Shown in pieces: positions 8,714 to 20,569 of a DNA stretch of 64,000 nucleotides (positions within the stretch are counted from its first letter, which is position 1; every line of letters starts with the position of its first letter). The notes below the pieces were generated by a model. The model was not told where the DNA came from and did not search any database. It saw only the letters and a list, made by a program, of their open reading frames with translations. The stretch comes from Vicinamibacteria bacterium (GTDB lineage Bacteria > Acidobacteriota > Vicinamibacteria > Fen-336). Both the position numbers and the translations under genes were made by a program. The stretch is from the NCBI GenBank assembly GCA_025994075.1, contig JAMQGV010000016.1, positions 28,428-92,427 on the forward strand, in the 5' to 3' direction.

Positions 8714-9832
8714 ATGAGCAAGGACCCGACGTTCCGCGTGCTGGTCGAGGCGCCGCAGCGCTCCGCGCGCTACGAGGCCTACCGCCGCGAGTGGGACCGC
8801 CGCGAGGCGGAGATGGACCCGTCGACCCACCCCGTCCACGTCGACCTCGAGTCGGTGGCCGTCTGCGACCTGCGCTGCGGCAGCTCCGAGGACGACCCGC
8901 AGGGCTTCTGCCAGATCTGGACCCACGAGCACATCCGCACCCAGGGCTTCGACGAGCACACCTACCAGCGCGGCTACATGGACCCGGTGCTGTACGGCCG
9001 GCTGATCCAGCAGTGCGCGGACATCGGGGTCAGCTCGATCAAGCTCAACTACCGCGGCGAGCCCTCGCTGCACCCGCGGATCGTCAGCTTCGTGCGCGAG
9101 GCGGCGGCGCTCGGCTTCCCCGACATCATGATGAACACCAACGGCAACGGCCTGGCGCGCAAGCAACCCGACCTGTTCTACAAGGTCGTCGAGGCCGGCA
9201 TCACGGACCTGATGTTCTCGGTCGACGCCTGCGAGCCCGAGAGCTACCACCGCCAGCGCGTCGGCGGCAAGTGGGAGGTGCTGCTCAACTCGGTGCGCCA
9301 GGCCGTGCGCGCGCGCGACGACGGCAAGGGCGCGCCGGACCTCAAGATCCGCGCCTCGGTCGTGCGCACCCACCTCAACGCCGAGGCCGTCGACAGCGGG
9401 CGGATGGAGGAGTTCTGGAAGGGCAAGATGGGGGTCGACTGGATGTCGATCTCCGAGTGCTACTTCCCCGCCGGCACCCAGCACTCGTGGCAGGCGGCGC
9501 ACTGGCGGCAGATGAGCGCCGCGGAGTTCCAGTGCCCCGACCCGTTCCGGCGCATGGTGGTGACCTGGGACGGCCGCCACACGATGCCGTGCTGCCAGGG
9601 CTTCACGATGGAGATCGACGGCGGCCCGGTGGTGGGCGGCGCGCGGGCGCCGCTGCGCTCGATCCGCGAGGTGTGGAAGAGCGCCAACTTCGACCGCCTG
9701 CGCGCGGCGCAGCGCAACCGGAGCTGGGACGACCCGGCCTCCGGCGAGCCGATCTGCCAGCACTGCGCGGTGACCAAGCGGCCGACGCCGATCCCGTTCG
9801 CCGGCAAGCGGGCGCTGCCGGTGCGCGACTGA
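8714..9832 (+). CDS. Radical SAM/SPASM-like protein with atypical cysteine motif
   Basis: The 372-residue protein has a radical SAM barrel (RGEP at 114-117, NTNGNG at 141-146, SVDA at 169-172) and a C-terminal SPASM-like cysteine set (Cys274, Cys293, Cys294, Cys348, Cys351) for an auxiliary Fe-S cluster. The cluster motif is odd: Cys51 and Cys55 are spaced CX3C, but the position of the usual third cysteine is Ser58 and the next cysteine is Cys66, giving CX3CX10C. Radical SAM/SPASM enzymes modify peptides, carbohydrates or cofactors. folE starts 11 bp downstream and is probably co-transcribed, so a pterin or deazapurine link is conceivable but unproven. Confidence 0.82.
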   Translation: MSKDPTFRVLVEAPQRSARYEAYRREWDRREAEMDPSTHPVHVDLESVAVCDLRCGSSEDDPQGFCQIWTHEHIRTQGFDEHTYQRGYMDPVLYGRLIQQCADIGVSSIKLNYRGEPSLHPRIVSFVREAAALGFPDIMMNTNGNGLARKQPDLFYKVVEAGITDLMFSVDACEPESYHRQRVGGKWEVLLNSVRQAVRARDDGKGAPDLKIRASVVRTHLNAEAVDSGRMEEFWKGKMGVDWMSISECYFPAGTQHSWQAAHWRQMSAAEFQCPDPFRRMVVTWDGRHTMPCCQGFTMEIDGGPVVGGARAPLRSIREVWKSANFDRLRAAQRNRSWDDPASGEPICQHCAVTKRPTPIPFAGKRALPVRD

Positions 9833-9842
9833 CGGAGGTGCG

Positions 9843-10412
9843 ATGAAGCCGATCCACGACCACGTCAAGGCGATCCTCGCCGGGCTCGGCGAGGACCCGG
9901 AGCGCGAGGGGCTGCTGAAGACGCCGGAGCGCGTCGAGAAGTCGCTGCGCTTCCTGACCAAGGGTTACGCCGAGGACCCGGTGGCGCTGCTCAACGAGGC
10001 GCTGTTCACCGTCTCCTACGACGAGATGGTCGTGGTCAAGGACGTCGACATGTACAGCATGTGCGAGCACCACATGCTGCCGTTCTTCGGCAAGGCCCAC
10101 GTCGCGTACATCCCCGACGGCAAGGTGATGGGGCTGTCCAAGGTGCCGCGCCTGGTCGACATGTTCGCGCGGCGGCTGCAGGTTCAGGAGCGGCTCACGG
10201 TCCAGATCGCGGAGGCGATCGAGGAGGTCGTGCGGCCGAAGGGCGTCGCCGTCGTCATCGAGGCGATGCACTTCTGCATGCTGATGCGCGGCGTCGAGAA
10301 GCAGAACTCGGTGGCCGTGACGTCCTGCATGCGCGGCGTGTTCCGCGAGGACCGCGGCACCCGCAACGAGTTCCTGTCCCTGATCCGCAAGCGCCCCGAC
10401 TCGCTGCTCTGA
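9843..10412 (+). CDS. folE: GTP cyclohydrolase I
   Basis: The 189-residue FolE converts GTP to 7,8-dihydroneopterin triphosphate, the first step of tetrahydrofolate, biopterin and queuosine-type pathways, and works as a decamer in the cytoplasm. Zinc ligands are seen as Cys74 and His77 (MCEHHMLPF) and Cys145 (HFCMLMRG); the substrate loop [21 protein letters not shown] is intact. The length is normal. A GGAGGTG site lies just before the ATG and 11 bp separate it from the radical SAM gene. No other folate or queuosine gene is adjacent. Confidence 0.96.
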   Translation: MKPIHDHVKAILAGLGEDPEREGLLKTPERVEKSLRFLTKGYAEDPVALLNEALFTVSYDEMVVVKDVDMYSMCEHHMLPFFGKAHVAYIPDGKVMGLSKVPRLVDMFARRLQVQERLTVQIAEAIEEVVRPKGVAVVIEAMHFCMLMRGVEKQNSVAVTSCMRGVFREDRGTRNEFLSLIRKRPDSLL

Positions 10413-10419
10413 ACGACGA

Positions 10420-10456
10420 CGGCGGCGCCGGCCCCCAGCAGGGACCGACGCCGCCG
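10420..10456. terminator. Hairpin between convergent folE and TonB receptor genes
   Basis: Eight base pairs (CGGCGGCG/CGCCGCCG), one C.A mismatch and three more pairs enclose a 13-base loop. It sits between two converging stop codons and could serve both, although no U-run follows. Confidence 0.45.
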
Positions 10457-10476
10457 GTGCGCACGCTGCTCGCGCC

Positions 10477-13400
10477 CTAGAAGTCCAGGCGGGCGCCGAA
10501 GACGGCCGTGAACGGCCGGCCGACCGGCGGGCCGAAGCCCGGGCCGTACAGCGACGACGCCTGCATGAAGGTGCCGGCGGCCGTCGCCACCGAGAGCCCG
10601 AGCCGGCCGTTGCTGCCGAAGTACAGGTTCTCCGTGTTGAGCAGGTTGTAGAGGTCGGCGTAGGCCTTGAGCTTGACGCGGTCACCGAGGCTGAAGCCCT
10701 TGCTGACCCGCACGTCGAGGTTCAGGTAGCGGCCCGAGCGCTCCTCGATGGTGCCGTCGGCCAGTACCACGAAGCCGCCGCGCTGGGAGTTGACCTGGAC
10801 CTGCTGGCAGCCGGCCGGGTTGAGCGCGCGCAGCGCGGTCGTGTTGCCGCGGGCGGCGAACACGGCGTCGACGCTGGCGCTGGCGCAGATGCGGTCGATC
10901 GTCGCCTGCCCGTCGCCGTCGATGTCGAAGCCCGTGTTGAGCGAGTACGGCCGCGAGCTCGCGTACTGGAAGACCGGCGCGAGCTGGAAGTCGTACGGCA
11001 GCTCGATCACGCCGGAGAGCACGATGCGGTGGCGTTCGTCGAGGCGGGTCGGGCCCCACTCTCCTTCCTTGAACTGCAGGTCGGGGGCGATCGCGATGCC
11101 GTTGCCGCTGTAGGAGGCCGTCGGCTGGCCGCCCCACGAACGCGAGCTGGCCAGCACGTAGCTGAGGCTCATGCTGCTGCGGCCGATGCGGCCCTTGAGC
11201 GTCGTCGTCAGGCTGTCGAACTTCGACTCGTTGTTGGTGGCGAACATGTTGATCTGCTCGAGCCGGTTGGCCGGCAGGCCGGCGGCGACGAACGCGCGGT
11301 CGAAGTAGCGCGAGTTGATGCCGCGCACGCAGCGCGGATCGCTCGGGTTGGCGCCCGGGTAGGCCGGGTTGCACACGTTCTCGATGCGCGGGTTGATCAC
11401 CTGGTACCGCGGCTCCTGGCGGCCCTCGGTGTGCACGTAGTCGGAGGAGACCGCCCAGCGCTCGCCCAGCGCCTTCTGGAAGCCGATCGAGAACTTGTGG
11501 ACGTACGGCTCCATGGCCTCGGGATCGTTGATGCGGCCGAAGGCTCCGGTCGGCAGGACGGCGTAGTTCGGCGGCGGCGGCGCCGGCAGCGGGTCGACGC
11601 CGAAGCGGTAGTTGGCGAGCTGGCCGACGCCGACGGAGGAGTTGGTCAGGTTCAGCAGCGTCGAGAAGATCTCGGGCCCGCTCTGCGAAAGCGAGAACAG
11701 CGTCAGGTTCTGGAAGATCTGGTCGTAGAAGATCCCGTAGCCGCCGCGCACCACCGACTTGCCGTCGCCCTTCAGGTCGTAGGCGAACCCGAGCCGCGGC
11801 TGGAACTGCTTGTAGCCCGGCGTGCTGCGGGCGAGCGCGTCGTTGTCGGAGGTCAGCCTGCGGGCCAGCGGGTCGTCGAGCTGGCGCAGGATCTCGATCG
11901 TGCGGTTGGTGGTCTGGTCGGGCAGGTTGCCGATGTTGGCGTCCCAGCGCAGGCCCAGGTTGAGGGTCAGCTTGTCGTTCACGCGCCAGTCGTCCTGCGC
12001 GTAGAAGGCGAGCTGGTGGATGGTCTGCACGTGGCTGGCCTCGCCGGCCGCGAACTGGATGTTGCGCACTGCGCCGGGCGTCTGGAAGCCCTGCGGGTAG
12101 CGCGTGCGGTTGGTGGAAATCGTCACCGGGTCGTCGAACCAGGCCACGGTGTAGCCCGAGGCGCCGAAGTAGAAGTAGCCGCCGAGGTCGGTCTTGATGT
12201 AGTTGACCCCGAACTTCATGCCGTGGCGGCTGGTCTGCCAGGTCAGGTCGTTGCGGAACTGGTACTTGCGCGACAGCGTCTGCTGCGGGGTGTTCGCGTT
12301 CGGGCCCGTGGCCACGCTGGGGAACTGCATCAGCGGGACGCCGGTCACGTTGGGCAGGATCTCGTTGGCGAAGTCCTGGAAGTGGAACGCGAACGTGTTG
12401 AGCTTGTTCGACGCGAACGTCCACGAGTGGCTCACCACCAGGTCGTGGTTGGTCGTGTTGTTGCTGTTGCCGTTGTTGAGGTCCGACGCCGCCGGCACCG
12501 CGATCTGGTCGTTGGGCGAGCTCTGGTCCTGGTACGCGTAGCGGGCGAACAGCGAGTGGTTCGACGACGGCTGCCAGTCGACCTTCACGGTCAGCAGCGT
12601 GTCGTCGTAGGGCGTCGGGATCTGGTCCACGGCCTGCGAGTTCGGGATCGCGCGGAGCTGGGTGAGCGAGGCCACCGTCGGCACGTTGTTCGAGGTCTCC
12701 TTGAACTTCTCGAGTGCCGCGAAGAAGAACAGCTTGTCCTTGACCAGCGGGCCTCCGATCGAGCCGCCGTACTCCTCGCGCTCGAACTGCGCCTTCTCGA
12801 AGGCGGGGTTCTGCGCCTTGCGCTGCTTCTCGAAGAAGTCCATCGCCCGCGTGTCCTGGCTGCGGTACGAGCCGAACAGCGAGCCCCTGAGCTGGTTGGT
12901 GCCCGACTTGCTGACCACGTTGACGACGCCACCGACGGCGCGGCCGGCCTCGGCCGTCCAGCGGTGCTGCAGGACCTGGAACTCCTGGATCGACTCGTAG
13001 GCGAAGTTCTGGATCAGCGAGCCGACCACGTTGTCCTTGTTGTCGCCGCCGTCGACGTTGACGTCGAGCTGGCGGCCGTCGCCGCCGCTCATCGCGAAGT
13101 TGCCGATGCGGGTCTTGGTCGGGTCGAAGTTCCCGACCGGCCGCGCCTCCGGCATGATGATCGACAGGCCCGCGAAGGTGCGGTTCAGCAGCGGCAGGTT
13201 CTGGATCTCGCGCGGCGTGACGACGCCCGAGATGTCGGACTTGGTGGTCTCGATCAACGGCTGCTCCGAGACGACCTCGATCGCCTCGCTGAGGTCGCCC
13301 ACGGAGAGTTCGAAGGCGACCGTGACGCGGGTGCCGACGTTGACGGCCACGCCCTTGCGCACGACCTTCTTGAAGCCCGTCAGCTCGGCGGTCAGGGTGT

Positions 13401-13653
13401 AGCGGCCGGGGGGCAGCAGGCTGAGCGTGTAATCGCCGCCGCCGGTGCTGACCGTGTTGCGCGACAGGCCGGTGGCCTCGTTCTGCGCCGTCACCGTGGC
13501 GCCGGGGACCGCGGCCCCGGCCGAATCCAGGATGCGGCCCGTGACCTCGCCGGTGGTGGCCTGCGGATGGGCCGGCACGGCGGCCAGCAACCCGACCAGG
13601 AACGCACCGGCCCACCGCCTCAGCGGGGTAAGTACGCAGCCCTGCATAGACAT
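10477..13653 (-). CDS. TonB-dependent outer-membrane receptor, Oar/acidobacterial type
   Basis: From the ATG at 13653 the protein has 1058 residues: a signal peptide ending near AHPQ, a carboxypeptidase-regulatory-like beta-sandwich (pattern TGEVTGRILDSAGAAVPGATV to GRYTLTAELTGFK), a plug domain with a LPLLNRTFAGL stretch, and a long beta-barrel ending in a terminal Phe as outer-membrane proteins do. Family members take up large substrates such as oligosaccharides, peptides or chelates with TonB energy. I chose 13653 over an in-frame ATG about 100 bp upstream because AGGAAAGGA lies just before it and the signal peptide then starts properly. No SusD partner is adjacent. Confidence 0.9.
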   Translation of the reverse strand: MSMQGCVLTPLRRWAGAFLVGLLAAVPAHPQATTGEVTGRILDSAGAAVPGATVTAQNEATGLSRNTVSTGGGDYTLSLLPPGRYTLTAELTGFKKVVRKGVAVNVGTRVTVAFELSVGDLSEAIEVVSEQPLIETTKSDISGVVTPREIQNLPLLNRTFAGLSIIMPEARPVGNFDPTKTRIGNFAMSGGDGRQLDVNVDGGDNKDNVVGSLIQNFAYESIQEFQVLQHRWTAEAGRAVGGVVNVVSKSGTNQLRGSLFGSYRSQDTRAMDFFEKQRKAQNPAFEKAQFEREEYGGSIGGPLVKDKLFFFAALEKFKETSNNVPTVASLTQLRAIPNSQAVDQIPTPYDDTLLTVKVDWQPSSNHSLFARYAYQDQSSPNDQIAVPAASDLNNGNSNNTTNHDLVVSHSWTFASNKLNTFAFHFQDFANEILPNVTGVPLMQFPSVATGPNANTPQQTLSRKYQFRNDLTWQTSRHGMKFGVNYIKTDLGGYFYFGASGYTVAWFDDPVTISTNRTRYPQGFQTPGAVRNIQFAAGEASHVQTIHQLAFYAQDDWRVNDKLTLNLGLRWDANIGNLPDQTTNRTIEILRQLDDPLARRLTSDNDALARSTPGYKQFQPRLGFAYDLKGDGKSVVRGGYGIFYDQIFQNLTLFSLSQSGPEIFSTLLNLTNSSVGVGQLANYRFGVDPLPAPPPPNYAVLPTGAFGRINDPEAMEPYVHKFSIGFQKALGERWAVSSDYVHTEGRQEPRYQVINPRIENVCNPAYPGANPSDPRCVRGINSRYFDRAFVAAGLPANRLEQINMFATNNESKFDSLTTTLKGRIGRSSMSLSYVLASSRSWGGQPTASYSGNGIAIAPDLQFKEGEWGPTRLDERHRIVLSGVIELPYDFQLAPVFQYASSRPYSLNTGFDIDGDGQATIDRICASASVDAVFAARGNTTALRALNPAGCQQVQVNSQRGGFVVLADGTIEERSGRYLNLDVRVSKGFSLGDRVKLKAYADLYNLLNTENLYFGSNGRLGLSVATAAGTFMQASSLYGPGFGPPVGRPFTAVFGARLDF

Positions 13654-13720
13654 TTCCTTTCCTGTCCGTTTCCGGACTCTATAGGCAGAAACACTGTGTG
13701 GGGAACGTGCAGAACAGGAA

Positions 13721-13736
13721 AGCAATCCAAATGCCA
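13721..13736 (-). promoter_or_regulatory. Sigma-54-like (-24/-12) promoter for the TonB receptor
   Basis: On the minus strand TGGCATTTGGATTGCT matches the RpoN consensus TGGCAC-N5-TTGCW, with GG and GC exactly ten bases apart. Transcription would start near 13710, leaving a leader of about 57 bases. A sigma-70-like TATAGA at 13678-13683 is an alternative. Confidence 0.45.
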
Positions 13737-13738
13737 CA

Positions 13739-13755
13739 CGAATGTCACGCATTCG
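13739..13755. promoter_or_regulatory. Inverted repeat upstream of the sigma-54-like site
   Basis: CGAATG-TCACG-CATTCG is a perfect 6-bp inverted repeat two bases upstream of the -24 element. It could be an operator or activator site; the activator is unknown. Confidence 0.3.
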
Positions 13756-13865
13756 CGGCCGATTCGCGAGAACAGCCGTAGCGCGACTCCAACGCGCCGG
13801 AGGCGCCGAACGACGGGCTGGATCGATGGTGCTCTAACGAATTGATTGGATGACCAACGGTCGCC

Positions 13866-15740
13866 TCACCGCAGTTCGCAGAGGCAGTGGGCGTAGACCC
13901 CGCGCGGGTCGTTCCAGGCCGCCAACTCGTCCGCCTCGCGGGCGACCGCGCGCAGCACGGCCTCGGCCGGGCCGCCGGGCGCGTCTTCCGCCGGGACCAG
14001 CGTGTACCCGAAGCGGGCGGCGAGGCGCGAGGCGCGGGCCGAGAAGCCCGCCATCAGCTTCTCGCGCAGCGAGCGCTCCTTCTCCACGTACGTCACTCGG
14101 TACTTGTCGCCCAGCTTCGCCTTCTGCGCCGCCGAGGCGATCGCGTCGGACAGGCCGCCCAGCTTGTCGACCAGGCCGCGGTCCTTCGCGTCGGCCCCGC
14201 TCCAGACCCGGCCGCGGGCGACCTTGTCGACCTCGTCGCGAGTCATCTTGCGGGCCTTGCCCACCCGCTCGAGGAACTCCTCGTAGCCACGGTCGATCAC
14301 CACCTGCAGAGCCTCGCCCGCCTCCGCCGGCAGCGCGCGGTCGAGGCGGACGCCCGCCCACGGCGCCGTGCCGACGCCGTCGACGCGCATGCCGAGGTGC
14401 TTCGAGAGCGGCTTCTCGAACGTTGGGAACATGCCGAAGATGCCGATCGAGCCGGTGATCGTCTCGGCGCTGGCCCAGATCTCGTCGGACGACGTCGCGA
14501 TCCAGTAGCCGCCCGAGGCGGCGACCGAGCCCATCGACACGACCACGGGCTTCTTCGCGTCGCGCGCGAGCTGCAACTCGCGTCGGATCACCTCGGACGC
14601 GAACGCGCTGCCGCCGCCGCTGTCGACGCGCAGCACGATCGCCTTCACCTTCTCGTCCTCGCGCGCCGTGCGGATCAGCTCGGCCGTCGAGTCGCCGCCG
14701 ATGCGCCCGGGCGCGGCCTTGCCGTCGACGATCGAGCCCTTCGCGACCACCACCGCGACCGCGTCGCCTTCGCCCTTCGTGCTGGGGCGGTCGTCGCCCA
14801 GCGCCTCGAGGTAGGTCGCCATCGACACCTGCCTGAACGACTTCGTCTTCTCGTCCTTGCCGGCGAGCTGGATCATCCGCGCCCGCACCTCGTCGCGCGA
14901 GGCCAGACGGTCCACCAGCTTCGCGTCCAGCGCCATCTTGCCGGGATCGCCGCCCGCCGCCTTCAGTCGCGCGGGGAGCTGCTCGACGAAGGCCGCGAGC
15001 GCCTCGGGCGTCGTCTTGCGGGCGCGGGCGACGCCGGCGAGGTAGGCCCGCCAGATGTCGCCCATCCACTCCAGGTCGGCCTCCTTCGCCTCGGGCGACA
15101 TGTCGTTGCGCAGGTAGGGCTCCACGGCGGACTTGTACTCGCCGACCCGGAACACGTTCCAGGTGACGCCGAGGCGGTCGATCGCGTCGCGGTAATAGGT
15201 GCGGTAGCGGCCGAAGCCCTCGATCAGCACCATGCCCTCGGGGTCGAGCAGCACCTCGTCGGCGTGGGCGGCGACGTAGTAGCGGCGCATGTCGAACACG
15301 TCGCCGGCGGCGATCACCTTCTTGCCGGACTTGCGGACATCCTGGAGCGCGGCCGCGACGTCCTGCAGGACGGTCATCCCCGCCCCGCCCATCTCGTCGA
15401 GGTCCAGGTAGACCGCGGAGATGCGCTCGTCGTCCTTCGCCGCGGCCAGCACGTCGAGCACGTCGCGCAGCAGCGTCTGCGGCCCGCCGCCACCCGCGAG
15501 GCCGGCCACCAGGTCCTGCGGCGAACGCGCGGTGAGCTGCTCGACGATCTCGCCTTTCGGCGCGACCACCAGCGCGGCCCCCTTCTCGACCTTCGGCCCG
15601 CCGGCCACGGCGGCGACGACGGCGCCGATCACGAGTGCCAGGAACAGCAGGTTGACGAACAGGCGGCGCGACTGGTCGAGCGCGCGGCCGAGGGCCGAGA
15701 AGACGCGGCGGGGCAGCGAGCGGGGGCGATCGTCGTTCAT
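13866..15740 (-). CDS. sppA: Signal peptide peptidase SppA, long (67K) form
   Basis: The 624-residue enzyme degrades leftover signal peptides at the membrane. An N-terminal transmembrane helix (residues 28-47) is followed by two tandem S49 domains. The catalytic dyad is split between them as in E. coli: general base Lys203 in GEYKSAVEP and nucleophile Ser409 in AASGGYWIA. The length equals the double-domain family norm. It starts 49 bp downstream of the kinase gene on the same strand and may share its transcript. Confidence 0.94.
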   Translation of the reverse strand: MNDDRPRSLPRRVFSALGRALDQSRRLFVNLLFLALVIGAVVAAVAGGPKVEKGAALVVAPKGEIVEQLTARSPQDLVAGLAGGGGPQTLLRDVLDVLAAAKDDERISAVYLDLDEMGGAGMTVLQDVAAALQDVRKSGKKVIAAGDVFDMRRYYVAAHADEVLLDPEGMVLIEGFGRYRTYYRDAIDRLGVTWNVFRVGEYKSAVEPYLRNDMSPEAKEADLEWMGDIWRAYLAGVARARKTTPEALAAFVEQLPARLKAAGGDPGKMALDAKLVDRLASRDEVRARMIQLAGKDEKTKSFRQVSMATYLEALGDDRPSTKGEGDAVAVVVAKGSIVDGKAAPGRIGGDSTAELIRTAREDEKVKAIVLRVDSGGGSAFASEVIRRELQLARDAKKPVVVSMGSVAASGGYWIATSSDEIWASAETITGSIGIFGMFPTFEKPLSKHLGMRVDGVGTAPWAGVRLDRALPAEAGEALQVVIDRGYEEFLERVGKARKMTRDEVDKVARGRVWSGADAKDRGLVDKLGGLSDAIASAAQKAKLGDKYRVTYVEKERSLREKLMAGFSARASRLAARFGYTLVPAEDAPGGPAEAVLRAVAREADELAAWNDPRGVYAHCLCELR

Positions 15741-15789
15741 CGGAGAACCTCTCTTCGAAAAGTCGACCTCGGGCGGGACGCGCGGCCGT

Positions 15790-18474
15790 TCAGTCCCCGA
15801 ACACCTCGCCGCCGAACAGCGCCTGCGGTCCGACGGCGGTACGCAGGGCCCAGGCGGCCACGGCCAGCAGCAGCGCCACGACGAAGGCGGAGCCCGGGAA
15901 CGCCCAGTGCCCGGGCGACAGAACCAGCGGGAACTCGAGCAGCACGCCGAAGCAGATCATGTTGGCGGCGAGCGCGACCAGGCCGAAGCGCATCAGCACG
16001 AAGATCGGCACCGCCATCACCGCGGCCATCAGCACCAGCATCAGCGGCAGGTTGGAGCCGATCTGGAGCGCGGGCTGGAGGCCGAACAGGACGGACGCCA
16101 CCACCGCCGCGCGCAGGTCGCTGCGCAGCACGGACCGCAGCAGGAACAGCAGCAGGATCAGGCCCAGCGCCATCGCCACCGAGTCGAGCGCGCGGTCGAG
16201 CAGCGCGTCGAGCAGCAGCCCGGGGCCCATCAGCGCGTCGAGCCCGAACGACTGCGGGCCCAGCGGGGCCAGCCCCAGCAGCTCGCGCAGCGCGAGAACG
16301 CCCATGAAGGCCAGCGCGAAGGCCGCGCCGGTCGCGAGGCCGTAGAGCACGTGGCGGCCCACGAGCGGGTCGCGCCAGCCGCCCGCCAGCAGCCGCGTCC
16401 AGGAGATCAGCACGTGCGGCCAGCGCCGCCGGAGGGAGGGCTCGACGGCGATGTAGAGCACCCACAGCGCCGCCGCCGCCAGCAGTCCCCACGCCGTGCC
16501 GATGAACAGCAGCCAGAGCTCCTGGTTGATGTCCGGCACGTGGTCGGCGACGAGCGCCCAGTCGACGAGCATCGCGAGCAGCGCGGCCCAGCCCAGGCGC
16601 GCCGCCCCCCGGCGGTCGCCGCGGCCGCTGCGCAGGTGGCGGAACGCGAGCAGCCCTGCCGCCCCGAGCACGCCCACGAACAGCGCGATGCCGAGCGTGC
16701 TGGACCGGCGCTGGGCCTGCGAGCGCTCGAACACCTGCTGGCGCTCCGCCCGCGTCCACGGTGCGATCGTCTGGAACCACACCACCCGCCCGCGATGCCC
16801 CGCCGCCTCGAGGCGCACCTCGAGGTCGGGCCGCTCGGCGAGGTGGCCGACGAAGGCCGCCCGCCGGTCGACGTCGAAGGCCGGTGTCCAGCGCGGCGTC
16901 GCCGGCCGGAAGAGGGAGGGGTCCAGGCCCGCGACCCGGAACACGGCGTTCCAGTCGGGCTCCGCCGGGGGCTGCGCCGCGACCTCCTCGTCCTCGAGCT
17001 GCGGCGGCACCGAGTAGTACTCGACCGGCCGGCCTTCCATGTCCAGCTCGATCCCCGCCATGCCGCTGACCAGGATCGGCGGGTTGCCCCAGAACACCCG
17101 CCCGCTCGGGGCGGTGGAGACCAGCGAGCGCGGGCTCTGGCGGTACCAGAAGCTGACGAACGGCGGGCGCCCCGCGCGGATGCGCTCCCAGCGGTCGGGC
17201 TCCTCGCGCTGATCGATCCAGCGCACCTGGTCGACGTCGAGGGCGAAGCCGGTCGCGGAGTCGACAGCGGGAGCCGCGTGGCCCAGCTCGCGCAGGGCCG
17301 AGACGGCGCGGTCCTCGAGCACGGCTGGCGCCAGCGCGAACGGCACCTGGTTCTGCACGTGGCGCGGCAGCCCCAGCGCCAGCGCGCCGAGCCCGCACAG
17401 CACCGTGACCGCGAACAGCGCCCAGGCGCGGCCCGGCGGCAGCGCTTCGGTCCCGCCGGCCGCGGCCACCATCTCGGGCGACGGCGTCTGTCCCGCCGCC
17501 AGCGCGTCGGCCAGCGGGTCGCCGCCGGGCAGCGACGCCGACACCCACAGCGCCGAAGCCGGCCGGCGCGCCGGGTCCTTCTCGAGGCAGCGCAGGATCA
17601 CCCGCTCGACTGCCGGGTCGATGTCCGGCGTCAGCGTCGAGGGCAGCGGCGGCACGTCCTCCTGGTGCTGGCGCGCCAGCTCGGTGTAGCTGCGCCCGTC
17701 GAAGGCGCGACGCCCGGTGAACAGCTCGTAGAGCACGAGGCCCAGCGCGTAGAGGTCGCTGCGCACCGTCACTTCGCGTCCCGCGAGTTGCTCGGGCGCC
17801 ATGTACGCCGGCGTCCCGGAGCGCACCTCGTGGCCGTCGACGCCGCCCGCGAAGGCGGCCAGGCCGAAGTCGGTCAGTCGCGCCTTGCCGCGGCCGTCGA
17901 GCATGATGTTGTCGGGCTTGAGATCGCGGTGGAGGATGCCCTTGTCGTGGGCGGCCGCCAGCCCGGCACACACCTGGCGGGCGATCTCCAGCGCCTTCTC
18001 CCCCGGCAGCCGCCCGATCCGCCGCGACAGCGCCGCCAGGTTCTCGCCGTCGACGTACTCCATCGAGAGGAACGGCTGCCCCTCGAGGTCGCCGATGTCG
18101 TGGACCCGGCACACCGCCGGGTGGGCGATCTCGCGCGCGACCCGCACCTCGCCGTAGAAGCGGGCCAGCCGTTCGGGGTCGTGGACGAGCGCCTCGGGCA
18201 GGAACTTGAGCGCGACCGGCTGGCCGAGCCGCAGGTCGTCGGCGCGCCACACCTCGCCCATCCCGCCGCGGCCGAGCGGCCCGACGATCCGGTAGCGGTC
18301 GGCGAGGAGCTGGCCCGGGTGGAAGCGGTCGGAGGGCGCGTCGGCCGCCCGCGACATGTGCCGCGGCACGGCGCTGCCCGACGCGGGCGTGCGCGGCCCC
18401 GGGGTGGGCGAATGCGGCGTCTCACGCGGCCGCGGCGCGGTCCCGGTCGGCAGCTCGGAGGAGTCGTCGCTCAC
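15790..18474 (-). CDS. Membrane-bound eukaryotic-type Ser/Thr protein kinase
   Basis: This 894-residue protein has a cytoplasmic kinase domain (about residues 60-320) with a Gly-rich loop GRGGMGEV, Lys90 in VALKF, catalytic HRDLKPDN (182-189), DFG (202-204) and GTPAYMAPEQ. A Pro-rich leader of 50 residues precedes it. A first transmembrane helix near residue 350 leads to a region of about 200 residues, probably periplasmic, then a C-terminal block with about eight more membrane helices. That block is not a PASTA or TPR sensor and matches nothing I know. Phosphotransfer residues are complete, so it should be active. Substrates are unknown. Confidence 0.9.
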   Translation of the reverse strand: MSDDSSELPTGTAPRPRETPHSPTPGPRTPASGSAVPRHMSRAADAPSDRFHPGQLLADRYRIVGPLGRGGMGEVWRADDLRLGQPVALKFLPEALVHDPERLARFYGEVRVAREIAHPAVCRVHDIGDLEGQPFLSMEYVDGENLAALSRRIGRLPGEKALEIARQVCAGLAAAHDKGILHRDLKPDNIMLDGRGKARLTDFGLAAFAGGVDGHEVRSGTPAYMAPEQLAGREVTVRSDLYALGLVLYELFTGRRAFDGRSYTELARQHQEDVPPLPSTLTPDIDPAVERVILRCLEKDPARRPASALWVSASLPGGDPLADALAAGQTPSPEMVAAAGGTEALPPGRAWALFAVTVLCGLGALALGLPRHVQNQVPFALAPAVLEDRAVSALRELGHAAPAVDSATGFALDVDQVRWIDQREEPDRWERIRAGRPPFVSFWYRQSPRSLVSTAPSGRVFWGNPPILVSGMAGIELDMEGRPVEYYSVPPQLEDEEVAAQPPAEPDWNAVFRVAGLDPSLFRPATPRWTPAFDVDRRAAFVGHLAERPDLEVRLEAAGHRGRVVWFQTIAPWTRAERQQVFERSQAQRRSSTLGIALFVGVLGAAGLLAFRHLRSGRGDRRGAARLGWAALLAMLVDWALVADHVPDINQELWLLFIGTAWGLLAAAALWVLYIAVEPSLRRRWPHVLISWTRLLAGGWRDPLVGRHVLYGLATGAAFALAFMGVLALRELLGLAPLGPQSFGLDALMGPGLLLDALLDRALDSVAMALGLILLLFLLRSVLRSDLRAAVVASVLFGLQPALQIGSNLPLMLVLMAAVMAVPIFVLMRFGLVALAANMICFGVLLEFPLVLSPGHWAFPGSAFVVALLLAVAAWALRTAVGPQALFGGEVFGD

Positions 18475-18520
18475 GGCCGCTAGCTCAACATGGAATCGGC
18501 CCCGGATCCAACCCCGGGCT

Positions 18521-20563
<2,043 letters not shown>

Positions 20564-20569
20564 CCGAGC

